Part shown: positions 55,991 to 64,000 of the stretch, in pieces
Position numbering within the stretch: position 1 is the stretch's first letter
How the letters are laid out: every line of letters begins with the position of its first letter
DNA from: Sphingomonadales bacterium
GTDB taxonomy: Bacteria; Pseudomonadota; Alphaproteobacteria; Sphingomonadales; Sphingomonadaceae
DNA length: 64,000 bases
Assembly: GCA_013297725.1 (NCBI GenBank)
Contig: JAAFIB010000001.1
Location: 62,001-126,000, forward strand
Direction of reading: 5' to 3'
The notes under the pieces: model-generated
Databases searched by the model: none
Told to the model about the DNA's origin: nothing
The model's input: only the letters and a program-made list of their open reading frames with translations
Position numbers and translations under genes: made by a program

Positions 55991-57409
55991 CTATTTGCGT
56001 AGCCGGATCACACGGATTTTTTCGTCGCCTGCATTCGCAAGGCTGATGATATGGTTTTTGCCATTGCGTTTAACAGACAGCTTTTTGCCATCGGCATTTA
56101 GGGCGCTGACCAAGCTCATTTGGCCAGTATCAAGCGCAATTTCCGTTTGCGTGGGATCGACGATGAACAAGGTGATCTCCTTGCCCTTCACAGTTGAAGT
56201 GTAGACGCCTTCCTTTGCAAAAGGCCCGGCTCGCGTGCCATAAATGCTACCACCATGGCGTTTCAACCAGCGCCCAACAGTGCGGATCATCTCCGCCTGT
56301 CCGGGTTCAAAACTGCCGTCAGCGCGTGGCCCCAAATTGATCAGGTAGTTACCGCCATCGCCGACCGTTTTGACCAGATCAAGGATGATTTCCTCAGTTT
56401 TTAATAAGCGCGGTGTTGCGTTCCATGCCCATTGCGCCTGGTCGATTGTGACCCACGCCTGCCATGGGTTGTTGCTTTTCCCAAAGACCCGGCTTTCTTC
56501 ACCAACGATCCAGTCAACCATGCGCTCCCGCTCGTCAAAATCGCCCGCATATTTCCCAAAATCCCACTGCTTTGTTTTGGGATCTAGATGGTAACGCCCC
56601 ACATCGACGCGGCTGCTGACCAGAGATTTCGGATTCAAATCACGTACATATTTGTAAAGATCGCTGCCGCGTTCATGGTTCCAGGTCTTGTCCCATTCGC
56701 CGTCGAACTGGATGATCTCGGCACCGTAATCCACAACAAGCTCGCGCAATTGCCCTTTCATGAATTTAACATAGCGGTCAAAATCCGGAGTGCCGGCCTC
56801 GGGTTTGAACAGGGGGCCGGGGCCGCCGTGCTCATTGGGGGTATAGTCCGGGTGGTACCAGTCGATGATCGAATAATAGCTGCCAAAAACAATGCCCGCT
56901 TTTTTGGTCGCGGCGGATAGCTCTTTTACGATATCGCGCTTGGATGGCGTGCTATCCATGTCATATTCGGTATATTTTGATGGCCAAAGCGAAAAGCCAT
57001 CATGGTGTTTGGAGGTCAGGATTATGTATTTCATCCCGCCTTCGTTCATCAACTTTACCCACTCATTTGCGTCAAATTTGACCGGGTCAAAGATTTTGTA
57101 GAAATCGTCATACGTCGCGGTTGGGATTTCTTTGTTGCGTGACCAGCTGATTTCCTTGCCGCCATGCGCGCTGGGCCCCCAATGGACGCTCAAGCCCACC
57201 TTCATGTCCTGAAATTTCTTGATCGACTGCGGGTGTGTGTACAATTCGGGGTTAAGGTCTCCGCCGCCGGGACGTTCCGCCTTTTGGGCTTTTTCAGTTG
57301 CTTGAGCCATTATCGATGAAGGTAGCGACGCGGCAAAGAAGCAGCCCAAAGCAGCCGTAAACAAAAGTGATTTTGGCGACACTGCGGCCATCCTGCCTGA
57401 TCCTCTCAT
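55991..57409 (-). CDS. Exported alpha-L-fucosidase, GH29
   Basis: 472 residues from the ATG ending at 57409; an internal ATG ending at 57391, preceded by AGAGGATC, is an equally good start and gives a cleaner signal peptide. The signal ends near SIMAQA. GH29 hallmarks are VGLSVHWGP, LTSKHHDGFSLW, FGSYYSIIDWYHP and EIIQFDGEW with the nucleophile Asp (about 236). It cleaves terminal alpha-L-fucose in the periplasm, supplying the FucP permease. It is the first gene of an eight-gene minus-strand operon, with a GntR-type motif 27 bases upstream. Confidence 0.93.
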   Translation of the reverse strand: MRGSGRMAAVSPKSLLFTAALGCFFAASLPSSIMAQATEKAQKAERPGGGDLNPELYTHPQSIKKFQDMKVGLSVHWGPSAHGGKEISWSRNKEIPTATYDDFYKIFDPVKFDANEWVKLMNEGGMKYIILTSKHHDGFSLWPSKYTEYDMDSTPSKRDIVKELSAATKKAGIVFGSYYSIIDWYHPDYTPNEHGGPGPLFKPEAGTPDFDRYVKFMKGQLRELVVDYGAEIIQFDGEWDKTWNHERGSDLYKYVRDLNPKSLVSSRVDVGRYHLDPKTKQWDFGKYAGDFDERERMVDWIVGEESRVFGKSNNPWQAWVTIDQAQWAWNATPRLLKTEEIILDLVKTVGDGGNYLINLGPRADGSFEPGQAEMIRTVGRWLKRHGGSIYGTRAGPFAKEGVYTSTVKGKEITLFIVDPTQTEIALDTGQMSLVSALNADGKKLSVKRNGKNHIISLANAGDEKIRVIRLRK

Positions 57410-57435
57410 GTGACTCGTTCACTCCGGCCACTTTA

Positions 57436-57447
57436 TTGACATGTTAG
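57436..57447. promoter_or_regulatory. GntR-type operator candidate before the fucosidase operon
   Basis: TTGACATGTTAG, a full consensus match, 27 bases upstream of the fucosidase start. The 215-base gap up to 57624 also contains CTAACATTTTTAA (57598), a weaker relative. Confidence 0.6.
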
Positions 57448-57624
57448 AGAGCGATCATCGTGCTGGCAAGCAGGAGTTGCTGCTAAACGGCCTCAGCAGA
57501 GAATTTTCATATTATGCTTAAATATCAATATATTAATTGAGAGCTAAGAAATCCAAGAGTCATGACGGATTTTACGTCAACCGATGAAGCGGCCAAGCTA
57601 ACATTTTTAAGCTAAGTCTGTTGG

Positions 57625-59130
57625 TCACTTTGCAGCGCAATATTCCTTAATGAAATCAAGGTGCGCAGGCATGTAATTGGCTGAATTCAGTACAGCCTGC
57701 TGAATTTCATCAAGTCGGGACTGGGTTTCATCAAGGCTCAGCAGTTGCGCCACGGGATCAAAGCTCCGTGGTTTCATCAACTGGCCAATCATTACGGAAA
57801 ACCAGCTGGTTTCGGTAAAAAGCTCTTCATTTTCACGAAACACACGCCCAGTGTTGAGGAACACCCGCATTTTCTCATCAAGCTTTTCCGGAACGTCCAT
57901 TGTCCGGCAATAATCCCAGAACGGCGTGTCATCCCGCTCAGTTGCTTTGTAGTGCAGGATCAGAAAGTCCCGCGTTTCTTCGGTGATGGTCTTCAATACG
58001 CGGTTGTAACGGTCACGATCAACGTCACTAAAACTGCGGTCCGGGAAGTTACTAAGCAGGTGTGCGATGCCTGATTGGATCATCCATATACTTGTCGATT
58101 CCAGTGGCTCCATAAAGCCGGACGAAAGCCCGATTGCCACGACATTCTTATCCCAATATTTCTGCCGTCGCCCGGTAACAAATTTAATGTAGCGCGGATC
58201 GGCCAAGGCTTTTCCATCTAGGTTGGCGAGCAGTTTGGCGGTTGCCTCATCATCGCTGATATAGTCGCTGCAATAGACATAGCCATTGCCAGTCCGATGC
58301 TGCAAAGGAATACGCCACTGCCATCCAGCCTCACGCGCTGTGGATCGCGTATAGGGAGTTATGCCTACAACGCTCTCACACGGCACAGCAACTGCGCGGT
58401 TGCAAGGCAACCACTTGGACCAGTCTTCATATCCGGCCTGCAGCGTCTGTTCGATCAACAGTCCGTGAAAGCCTGAGCAATCGATAAACAGTTCGCCTTC
58501 GATCCGGCTGCCATCCTCTAGCTCCACCGCCTCAACATGCCCGTCGGCGCCGCGCTGGTGCACTTGCGTGACTTTGCCTTCATGCCGAATTACGCCCAGT
58601 TTTTCGGCAAATTCGCGCAGGAATAGTGCATACAACCCTGCGTCAAAGTGAAAGGCATAAGCGATTTCGGACAATGGAGAATTACCAGCATCGAATGGGC
58701 GCATGAATTTGCCGAACTCAGCCGCTTTTGATTGAATGCAATATTCGTCGACCCAAGGCACCAAGCCCTGCTGGTAAAGACGCAACCAATAAGCATGAAA
58801 GGACACACCCTTCATATCGACGCCGTATTTGCCAAAGGGGTGGAAGTACGTGTGACCGATTTTGCCCCAATCAACAAATTGGATACCGAGTTTGAAGCTG
58901 CCTTTGGTGCGGCGGACAAAATCATTTTCATCAATGCCAAGCAGCCGGTTGAATACGTTGATCTGGGGTATTGTCGCCTCGCCGACACCAACGGTGCCGA
59001 TCGCGTCAGATTCAACCAGCGTTATTTCGGCATAATCACGGCCCAATACTTTGCTGAGCGCGGCCGCTGTCATCCAGCCTGCGGTACCACCGCCAACGAT
59101 CACAATTTTGCGAATGCGCTGATCCGTCAC
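57625..59130 (-). CDS. PrnA-like flavin-dependent halogenase (array member 4)
   Basis: 501 residues from a GTG start that overlaps the preceding stop (GTGA). FAD motif GGGTAGW (13-19), GVGEAT (48-53), catalytic Lys in SFKLG (Lys80, aligning with PrnA Lys79), the halogenase signature WQWRIP (270-275) and the Glu in MEPLES (Glu344) are all intact. The family uses reduced flavin, oxygen and halide to make hypohalous acid held near the Lys. It is last in a four-gene row divergent from a TonB receptor. No flavin reductase is in the window. The substrate is unknown; members in such receptor loci are not known to belong to an antibiotic pathway. Confidence 0.88.
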   Translation of the reverse strand: MTDQRIRKIVIVGGGTAGWMTAAALSKVLGRDYAEITLVESDAIGTVGVGEATIPQINVFNRLLGIDENDFVRRTKGSFKLGIQFVDWGKIGHTYFHPFGKYGVDMKGVSFHAYWLRLYQQGLVPWVDEYCIQSKAAEFGKFMRPFDAGNSPLSEIAYAFHFDAGLYALFLREFAEKLGVIRHEGKVTQVHQRGADGHVEAVELEDGSRIEGELFIDCSGFHGLLIEQTLQAGYEDWSKWLPCNRAVAVPCESVVGITPYTRSTAREAGWQWRIPLQHRTGNGYVYCSDYISDDEATAKLLANLDGKALADPRYIKFVTGRRQKYWDKNVVAIGLSSGFMEPLESTSIWMIQSGIAHLLSNFPDRSFSDVDRDRYNRVLKTITEETRDFLILHYKATERDDTPFWDYCRTMDVPEKLDEKMRVFLNTGRVFRENEELFTETSWFSVMIGQLMKPRSFDPVAQLLSLDETQSRLDEIQQAVLNSANYMPAHLDFIKEYCAAK

Positions 59131-60638
59131 AGCATTGGTCCTTTACAGTGGCGTTCTATAAATTGTGCGTGGCCGGGCATCGCGCTTGCTGCCTGATGAA
59201 ACATTTGCGTCATCCGTCCCAGCATTGTGCCAACGTCCTGTACATTGACCGCGTCCGCAAGCGGATCATATTTTTCAGGGATCAGCCCTTGACCGATCAG
59301 CACCGCGCTCCAGTTACTATCGGTAAAAAGTTCATCCTGATAGCGGAACAAACGCCCCGTACCGTTGAACAGATCAATCTTGCGTTGCAGGCTTTCGGGG
59401 ATCTGCATCGCAGCGCACCGTTCCCAAAATTGCGATCCAACACGGGCGTTTGCTTTATAATGGAGGATCAGAAAATCCCGGATTTGCTCCCACTGGATCG
59501 CGGTCAGCCGGTTATATTCATCGCGCTCGTGTGAAGCAAAGCTGCGATCCGGGAAAAGCGCCAATAGTTTCGAAATGCCTTCCTGCACCAGATGGATGCT
59601 CGTCGATTCAAGCGGCTCCATAAAGCCACTGGCCAATCCTAGCGACACGACATTCTTATTCCACGCCTGTTTGCGGCGGCCTGTTAAGAACCGAAGCTGC
59701 CTCGGCTCGCCCAGCGCTTGTCCATCCAGATTTGCCAGCAATGTTGCTGTCGCCTGATCATCGCTGATATAGTCGCTGCAATAGACATAGCCATTGCCAG
59801 TTCTGTGCTGCAACGGGATACGCCATTGCCAGCCGGCATCGCGTGCCGTCGACCGTGTATAGGGCAACAAAGGTTCGGTGCGTGCCGAGGGAACAGCGAT
59901 TGCGCTATTGCATGGCAACCAATGCGACCAGTCTTCATATCCCGTCTGCAGCGTTTGTTCGATCAACAAGCCGGCAAAGCCCGAACAATCAATAAATAGA
60001 TCGCCTTCGATGCGTGCGCCATCCTCCATCACCACAGCATCGATAAAGCCATCGTCAGTGCGCTGTTCGACACGAATAATCTTGCCTTCACGCCGCGTCA
60101 CCCGCCGCGCCTCGGCATAACTGCGCAGGTAGCGGGCATAAAGCCCTGCGTCGAAATGATAGGCATAATCGAGCATCGAGGTCACGTTGCGAGGGTCAGG
60201 ACTTGGCAGGTCGAACCGGCTACCCCTGCTCATCACGTCACACATGTTGAAGTCACCAATCGGGTTGGTCATTCCGCGGGCACGCAGCATCAACCATATT
60301 TGATGAAATTTGATGCCATTGATGTCGCTGCCATAGGCGCCAAAGGGGTGCAGATATCTCTCACCTTCTCGCTGCCACCCGTCAAATTCGATCCCGAGTT
60401 TGAACGACCCTTGAGTTTTGGCAAGAAAATCGGCTTCGTCGATGCCGAGCATTGCATTGAATGTCTTGATCGGCGGGATTGTTGCTTCACCAACGCCGAC
60501 AATCCCGATTTCATCGGATTCGATCAGGATGATTTTCGTTGTGCCATTATCTTGCAACCGCGCCAGCGCCGCGGCCGCCATCCAGCCCGCCGTCCCGCCG
60601 CCTACAATGACTATATTCCGTACCGGCTCGCCGTTCAT
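59127..60638 (-). CDS. PrnA-like flavin-dependent halogenase (array member 3)
   Basis: 503 residues. GGGTAGW near residue 13, [14 protein letters not shown] (catalytic Lys), [10 protein letters not shown] and FMEPLESTS are all intact, so it should be active. It is closest to member 4: both contain the stretch [20 protein letters not shown]. The ATG overlaps the TGA of the upstream degenerate gene (ATGA), and its own TGA overlaps the next GTG, so translation is coupled along the row. Confidence 0.88.
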   Translation of the reverse strand: MNGEPVRNIVIVGGGTAGWMAAAALARLQDNGTTKIILIESDEIGIVGVGEATIPPIKTFNAMLGIDEADFLAKTQGSFKLGIEFDGWQREGERYLHPFGAYGSDINGIKFHQIWLMLRARGMTNPIGDFNMCDVMSRGSRFDLPSPDPRNVTSMLDYAYHFDAGLYARYLRSYAEARRVTRREGKIIRVEQRTDDGFIDAVVMEDGARIEGDLFIDCSGFAGLLIEQTLQTGYEDWSHWLPCNSAIAVPSARTEPLLPYTRSTARDAGWQWRIPLQHRTGNGYVYCSDYISDDQATATLLANLDGQALGEPRQLRFLTGRRKQAWNKNVVSLGLASGFMEPLESTSIHLVQEGISKLLALFPDRSFASHERDEYNRLTAIQWEQIRDFLILHYKANARVGSQFWERCAAMQIPESLQRKIDLFNGTGRLFRYQDELFTDSNWSAVLIGQGLIPEKYDPLADAVNVQDVGTMLGRMTQMFHQAASAMPGHAQFIERHCKGPML

Positions 60639-62074
60639 CCTGTAACGCTTTTCAGATATTCATGATGGAAAGGGATATTAGCTAACTCGCGGATCATAAT
60701 CTCTCGAATTCGGACAAAATGGTCGCGGATGTCTAGGAGCGGGATGCCATTGGCCGCCGGATCGTAACGCCGCGGTAAAATACCCTGCGCGTCAAACAGC
60801 GCCACCCAATCCGCCTCCTCAAAGAGATCGCCATCGTAAAGCGCAACTCGTCCGGTGGATTGATATAATCCAATTCTGTGCGCAAGCCTTTCTGGAACCT
60901 CCATGTCACGGCAAGCATCCCAAAATACTTCGCCGATGCGGCCGTTGATTTTGTAAGGCAGGATAGCAAAGTCGCGCGCACATTCCAGCTCTTCACTGGT
61001 CAGGCGATTAAACTCGCGGCGCTCAATGACGGCGCGCCGATCATTGGGCAGCAATGTGATCAATCGGCGGATTGCATTTTGTAATAGCTGCAAAGGCAAA
61101 GGAGATAATGGCTCTAGGACCGCAGCGGCTCCGCCGAGCGCAACGCAATTGCTTTGCCAGAACACTGCCCGTCGACCGGCAGTAAACTCTATTGCGTTAT
61201 AAAGCTCACTACCTTTGCTGACCACGCCATCGTGCAGATATCCGGTAGTTGTCAGGAAACGATTCCAGCCTGTGTGATGCGCTGCAATGTGGGCAAAGGG
61301 TTGAGGGTGTTCGGCCGAAGGCGTCATTTGGTTGCTGATCCGATCACAAGGCAACCAATGCGTCCAGTTTTCAAACAGATTTTCGGGAAGCGCCGAAATC
61401 AGCCGAGCCGCCACTCCGGTGCAGTCGATAAACAAGTCCGCTTTGATCTGTTCGTTGGTAACGGTCGTCACGCTTTCAATCAGCCCATCGTCGCCTATTG
61501 CGGCATTTTGCATTTCCGCTGAGACTTCAGAAACGCCGCGCGAAAGAGCATCCTGTTTGAAAAAAGCTGTGTATCCTGCAGTCTCAAGTACCAGTCCATA
61601 GTCGAGCGAGGAAAGTACAGTCTCACAGTCTTTGGGGGGACGGGCAAATCGACTTGTTTGTGCGCACAACGCCGCAAGTGAATAATCAGGCAGGTTGACC
61701 TGTACATCTTCTGTACGCAGTCTGGCCGCGAGTTGATGGAAGCTTACATGGCCAAGAGCTGCGCCCGTGTCGCCAAACGGATGGAAACAAGGTGCGCCAG
61801 ACTTTGTCCAGCCACTAATCGCGCTTCCAAGCGAGAAGCAGCCGTTGGACTTGGCCAGTATTTGATCCTCACTATATCCGAACTCGGCATGAAACTGCCT
61901 CGCTGTGGGCATAGTTGTCAGGGCAGGCAGAAAGGGACCAAGGCTGTCATCTGTATCACCAGTGCCAATAATTTCGACGCGGCACTGATGGTCGTTTAGC
62001 ACTCGAGAGAGGACGCTGGCGGTCATCCAACCAGCCAAACCGCCTCCGACTATGGCGATACGATCAATTGGCAT
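60635..62074 (-). CDS. Degenerate PrnA-like halogenase homologue (array member 2), probably catalytically inactive
   Basis: 479 residues from the ATG ending at 62074, which overlaps the previous gene by 11 bases; an in-frame GTG at 62134 lies deeper in that gene. The flavin start GGGLAGW (10-16) and the fold are kept ([16 protein letters not shown]). The catalytic features are gone: GVGEAT is SLGPFL (44-49), the catalytic Lys is Ser81 (CFSLG), WxWxIP reads WNRFLT (270-275), and the Glu of EPLES is Ser324 (EPLSP). The frame is open and coupled at both ends, so it is a kept pseudo-enzyme rather than a decaying pseudogene. A regulatory or partner role is possible. Confidence 0.82.
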   Translation of the reverse strand: MPIDRIAIVGGGLAGWMTASVLSRVLNDHQCRVEIIGTGDTDDSLGPFLPALTTMPTARQFHAEFGYSEDQILAKSNGCFSLGSAISGWTKSGAPCFHPFGDTGAALGHVSFHQLAARLRTEDVQVNLPDYSLAALCAQTSRFARPPKDCETVLSSLDYGLVLETAGYTAFFKQDALSRGVSEVSAEMQNAAIGDDGLIESVTTVTNEQIKADLFIDCTGVAARLISALPENLFENWTHWLPCDRISNQMTPSAEHPQPFAHIAAHHTGWNRFLTTTGYLHDGVVSKGSELYNAIEFTAGRRAVFWQSNCVALGGAAAVLEPLSPLPLQLLQNAIRRLITLLPNDRRAVIERREFNRLTSEELECARDFAILPYKINGRIGEVFWDACRDMEVPERLAHRIGLYQSTGRVALYDGDLFEEADWVALFDAQGILPRRYDPAANGIPLLDIRDHFVRIREIMIRELANIPFHHEYLKSVTG

Positions 62075-63572
62075 TGGCACCAATGTGATTGATATAATCA
62101 ATGTGAGTTGGAAGACTATTAGCGGCTGCGTCACACATTGTTTTGATCTGCACTAAATGTCGCGCCAAATCTTCGTCGTTTAAATGGGCGGAACGCGGAT
62201 CGTGATTTTGCGGAATAACATTCTGCCCAGCATAAACTGCGATCCAGCTGGCATCCAGAAACATGCCGTCGCGATACTTCGCCACAACGCCGCGCTCACG
62301 ATAGCTTTCCATTTTTTCAGTCAGTGAATCAGGGATTGGCATCGTGCGGACATAATTCCAGAATGGCGTGTCGTCGCGCTCTGTCGCGTTATAGTGCAGG
62401 ATCAGAAAGTCGCGAACCCTTTCATATTCAAGATCCATCAGCCGGTTGAACTCATGCGAGAACATAGGATCCCAGCTTTGATCCGGCAGAAAGTCTAGAA
62501 GGCGGCCAATAGCAAGTTGGATCAGGTGGATGCTTGTGGATTCAAGCGGTTCAAGAAATCCCGCAGACAGGCCAATGGACACAACATTTTTTGACCATTG
62601 CTTTCTACGCTTGCCAGTTTTGAAGCGCAGAAATTTGGGATCCACTAATGGTTCTGATTCAAGCTGCTCGACCACCGCTTTGGCGGCATCTTCATCACTG
62701 ACGTAGTCGCTGCAATAGACATGGCCGTTGCCAACACGATGCTGCAATGGAATCCGCCAAACCCAGCCGGCATCAAGCGCCGTTGCGCGTGTATAAGGCG
62801 TTAGAGGCCCATTAGTTGCACACGGCACTGCAACTGCACGATCACATGGCAGCCAATGCGACCAATCGTCATACCCTGTCTGCAGCGTATCTTCTATCAA
62901 CAGCCCGCGAAAGCCAGAGCAATCAATGAAGAGGTCCGCACTAAGCTGTTTTCCGTTATCCAGCGAAATCCCTGTGACAAAACCAGTTTCGGCATTTTGG
63001 GTAACATCGACGACCTTACCTTCATGTCTTACGACACCTCTGCTCTCAGCCAGATCGCGTAAAAATGCCGCGTAAAGGCCAGCATCAAATTGAAACGCGT
63101 AGGAATAGGTCGACAACAGGGATCGCGGGTTTGGATTTGGATGCGCGAAACGGTTTGCACGTGCTGCGGCAACCGGCAGCGAGTAAGCCTCGATCGGTTC
63201 TGCCAGTCCGGCAGCATGCATCCGCGTCCATAAATGATGAAAATCAACGCCATCTGATGGCGCGCCAAAAATGCCAAAAGGGTGGATATAGGAATCGCCT
63301 TTGCGCCCCCAGTTTCTAAACTCTATTCCCAGTTTGAAAGTGGCTTTGGTACGGGCCATGAATTCTGCTTCGTTTATGCCAAGTTTGGCATTGAATAAGC
63401 GGATATGGGGTACGGTTGCCTCGCCAACCCCAACAGTGCCAATCACATCTGATTCGACAAGATGAATTGCGACGTCGGCATCGCCCAAAATTTTTGAGAT
63501 TGCTGCAGCTGTCATCCAGCCCGCAGTGCCGCCTCCGACAATGCATATAGATTCAATGGGTTTAGTTCCCAT
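62064..63572 (-). CDS. PrnA-like flavin-dependent halogenase (array member 1)
   Basis: 502 residues from the ATG ending at 63572. GGGTAGW near residue 13, GVGEAT, TFKLGIEF (catalytic Lys), VWRIPLQHR (WVWRIP signature) and FLEPLESTS are intact. It is first in the four-gene row and lies 179 bases from the divergent TonB receptor start. The promoter side carries a GntR-type near match (63671-63682) and a LacI-type operator. Its target may be an indole or phenol ring on a transported ligand or a partner protein; this is not known. Confidence 0.88.
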   Translation of the reverse strand: MGTKPIESICIVGGGTAGWMTAAAISKILGDADVAIHLVESDVIGTVGVGEATVPHIRLFNAKLGINEAEFMARTKATFKLGIEFRNWGRKGDSYIHPFGIFGAPSDGVDFHHLWTRMHAAGLAEPIEAYSLPVAAARANRFAHPNPNPRSLLSTYSYAFQFDAGLYAAFLRDLAESRGVVRHEGKVVDVTQNAETGFVTGISLDNGKQLSADLFIDCSGFRGLLIEDTLQTGYDDWSHWLPCDRAVAVPCATNGPLTPYTRATALDAGWVWRIPLQHRVGNGHVYCSDYVSDEDAAKAVVEQLESEPLVDPKFLRFKTGKRRKQWSKNVVSIGLSAGFLEPLESTSIHLIQLAIGRLLDFLPDQSWDPMFSHEFNRLMDLEYERVRDFLILHYNATERDDTPFWNYVRTMPIPDSLTEKMESYRERGVVAKYRDGMFLDASWIAVYAGQNVIPQNHDPRSAHLNDEDLARHLVQIKTMCDAAANSLPTHIDYINHIGANAN

Positions 63573-63670
63573 TTTCCGTTGAGTTCCCTGACAAAAATAC
63601 GCTGATGCTAAAATGTCTTTACTGCGGATTTTATTGCTTGCGCAATGAAAATGATTGTCTTATCGATCAG

Positions 63671-63682
63671 CTGAAATGTTAG
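63671..63682. promoter_or_regulatory. GntR-type operator near match, halogenase/receptor gap
   Basis: CTGAAATGTTAG, one mismatch to YTRAYATGTTAG (A for Y at position 5). It is about 100 bases upstream of the first halogenase gene and 70 bases upstream of the receptor gene. Confidence 0.4.
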
Positions 63683-63701
63683 CACTATTGCCTTGTTCGG
63701 T

Positions 63702-63716
63702 AATGTTAGCGCTACC
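63702..63716. promoter_or_regulatory. LacI-type operator before the TonB receptor
   Basis: AATGTTAGCGCTACC, an exact 15-base match (reverse complement) to the xylB operator, with core TAGCGCTA at 63707-63714, 35-50 bases upstream of the receptor start. It links receptor expression to the xylose regulator. Confidence 0.72.
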
Positions 63717-63751
63717 GTATAAATATTACAACATGCTTAGGGAGGGCATTC

Positions 63752-64000
63752 ATGAAAAAGGCAACCGGAGACAATAGGTCTGCGTCGAATCTACGTAATC
63801 TCCGCCATGGCGCGTCCGTGCTGGCGCTGTGTTCGCTTATAGTGGCGGCGCCTGCGTTGGCTCAGGATGAAAATGCCGCTACCGAAGATTCGACCCAATC
63901 ATCGGAAGAGCAGATTATCGTTACAGGCTTTAAAGGCAGCCTGCAGAGCGCTCAGGCAATTAAGCGTAAATCAGATGTGATCGTCGATTCGGTATCGGCT
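63752..64000 (+). CDS. TonB-dependent receptor, N-terminal part
   Basis: 83 codons are present and the rest is beyond the right edge. The ATG at 63752 follows GGGAGGGC. A signal peptide ends near residue 38 (VAAPALAQ-DE). EEQIIVTGF is a TonB box, and KGSLQSAQAIKRKSDVIVDS is the start of the plug domain in the style of sphingomonad and Caulobacter carbohydrate receptors. It would import oligosaccharides through the outer membrane with TonB/ExbBD energy. It diverges from the halogenase array and carries a LacI-type operator, consistent with a glycan uptake locus. Confidence 0.88.
   Translation, partial: MKKATGDNRSASNLRNLRHGASVLALCSLIVAAPALAQDENAATEDSTQSSEEQIIVTGFKGSLQSAQAIKRKSDVIVDSVSA

Larger units (their letters stand above)
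63573..63751. promoter_or_regulatory. Divergent control region between halogenase array and TonB receptor
   Basis: 179 bases. The LacI-type operator (63702-63716) sits just before GTATAAAT (63717-63724), a possible -10 element of the receptor gene, as expected for a repressor site. The near match to the GntR-type motif, CTGAAATGTTAG, is at 63671-63682. A -35 box could be TTGTTC (63693-63698), but the spacer would be long (19). Confidence 0.55.

Noticed and set aside
57625-63572. Halogenase genes as part of an antibiotic biosynthetic cluster
   Set aside because: No NRPS, PKS, tryptophan-modifying or resistance genes are nearby; neighbours are a TonB receptor and glycan-degradation genes.

Overview
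The window looks like part of an alphaproteobacterial chromosome, most likely from the order Sphingomonadales. This rests on the TonB-dependent receptor N-terminus, the PrnA-like halogenases beside it, the dense accessory carbohydrate genes, and codon and operon style. It is inferred from gene content only. No rRNA, tRNA, insertion sequence, integrase or CRISPR array was recognised.

Layout. (1) 1-17617, minus strand: a type I secretion locus. A 5,275-residue repetitive surface protein is followed by a TolC-type outer-membrane lipoprotein and the start of a membrane-fusion protein that runs off the left edge. (2) 18204-24779: a xylose module. xylB-xylA diverge from a sugar-porter MFS gene; then come a LacI-family regulator and an aldose 1-epimerase. 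(3) 25036-37652: a non-phosphorylative deoxysugar/sugar-acid module. It holds a GntR/FCD regulator with an aldo/keto reductase, a UxaA-type dehydratase with an aldehyde dehydrogenase, a FucP-type L-fucose permease followed by an enolase-superfamily dehydratase, a RhaM/FucM-type mutarotase, a Tat-exported GH2-like enzyme, an exported nucleoside-hydrolase-fold protein, and a divergent PanB-like protein. (4) 37918-46253, plus strand: a compact operon with a Gfo/Idh/MocA oxidoreductase, three xylose-isomerase-like TIM barrels (two are Tat lipoproteins), an MFS transporter, a GMC dehydrogenase with its subunit 3, and a PhyH dioxygenase. It looks like an oxidative (3-keto) glycoside-cleaving system. 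(5) 57409-46348, minus strand: a hydrolase operon with a GH29 alpha-L-fucosidase, a GHL6/beta-galactosidase-trimer type enzyme, a clan-A glycosidase, a PhyH dioxygenase, a GH30 enzyme, a class-III-like alcohol dehydrogenase, an esterase-D-type esterase and a sialate-O-acetylesterase-like enzyme. (6) 63572-57625, minus strand: four PrnA-like flavin-dependent halogenase genes in a translationally coupled row, one of them catalytically degenerate, divergent from a TonB-dependent receptor that runs off the right edge.

How it fits together. From about 18 kb to the right end the window reads as one glycan-utilisation locus for a fucose- and probably xylose-containing, acetylated and possibly O-methylated glycan. 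The receptor takes up oligomers, exported glycosidases and esterases trim them, FucP and the other MFS proteins import sugars, and cytoplasmic enzymes feed central metabolism. Two repeated DNA motifs tie it together. AATGTTAGCGCTAYC occurs at xylB, the sugar porter, the epimerase and the TonB receptor, and fits the LacI-family protein. YTRAYATGTTAG occurs at gntR, uxaA, the PanB-like gene, the oxidoreductase operon and the fucosidase operon, with a near match in the halogenase/receptor gap, and fits the GntR protein.

Best candidates for undescribed biology: the four-halogenase cluster with a dead paralogue, the periplasmic oxidative glycoside-cleavage operon, the PanB-like protein that has lost its metal ligands, the dioxygenase with formaldehyde-type detoxification partners, and the His/Cys-containing DUF4347 domain on the giant adhesin.
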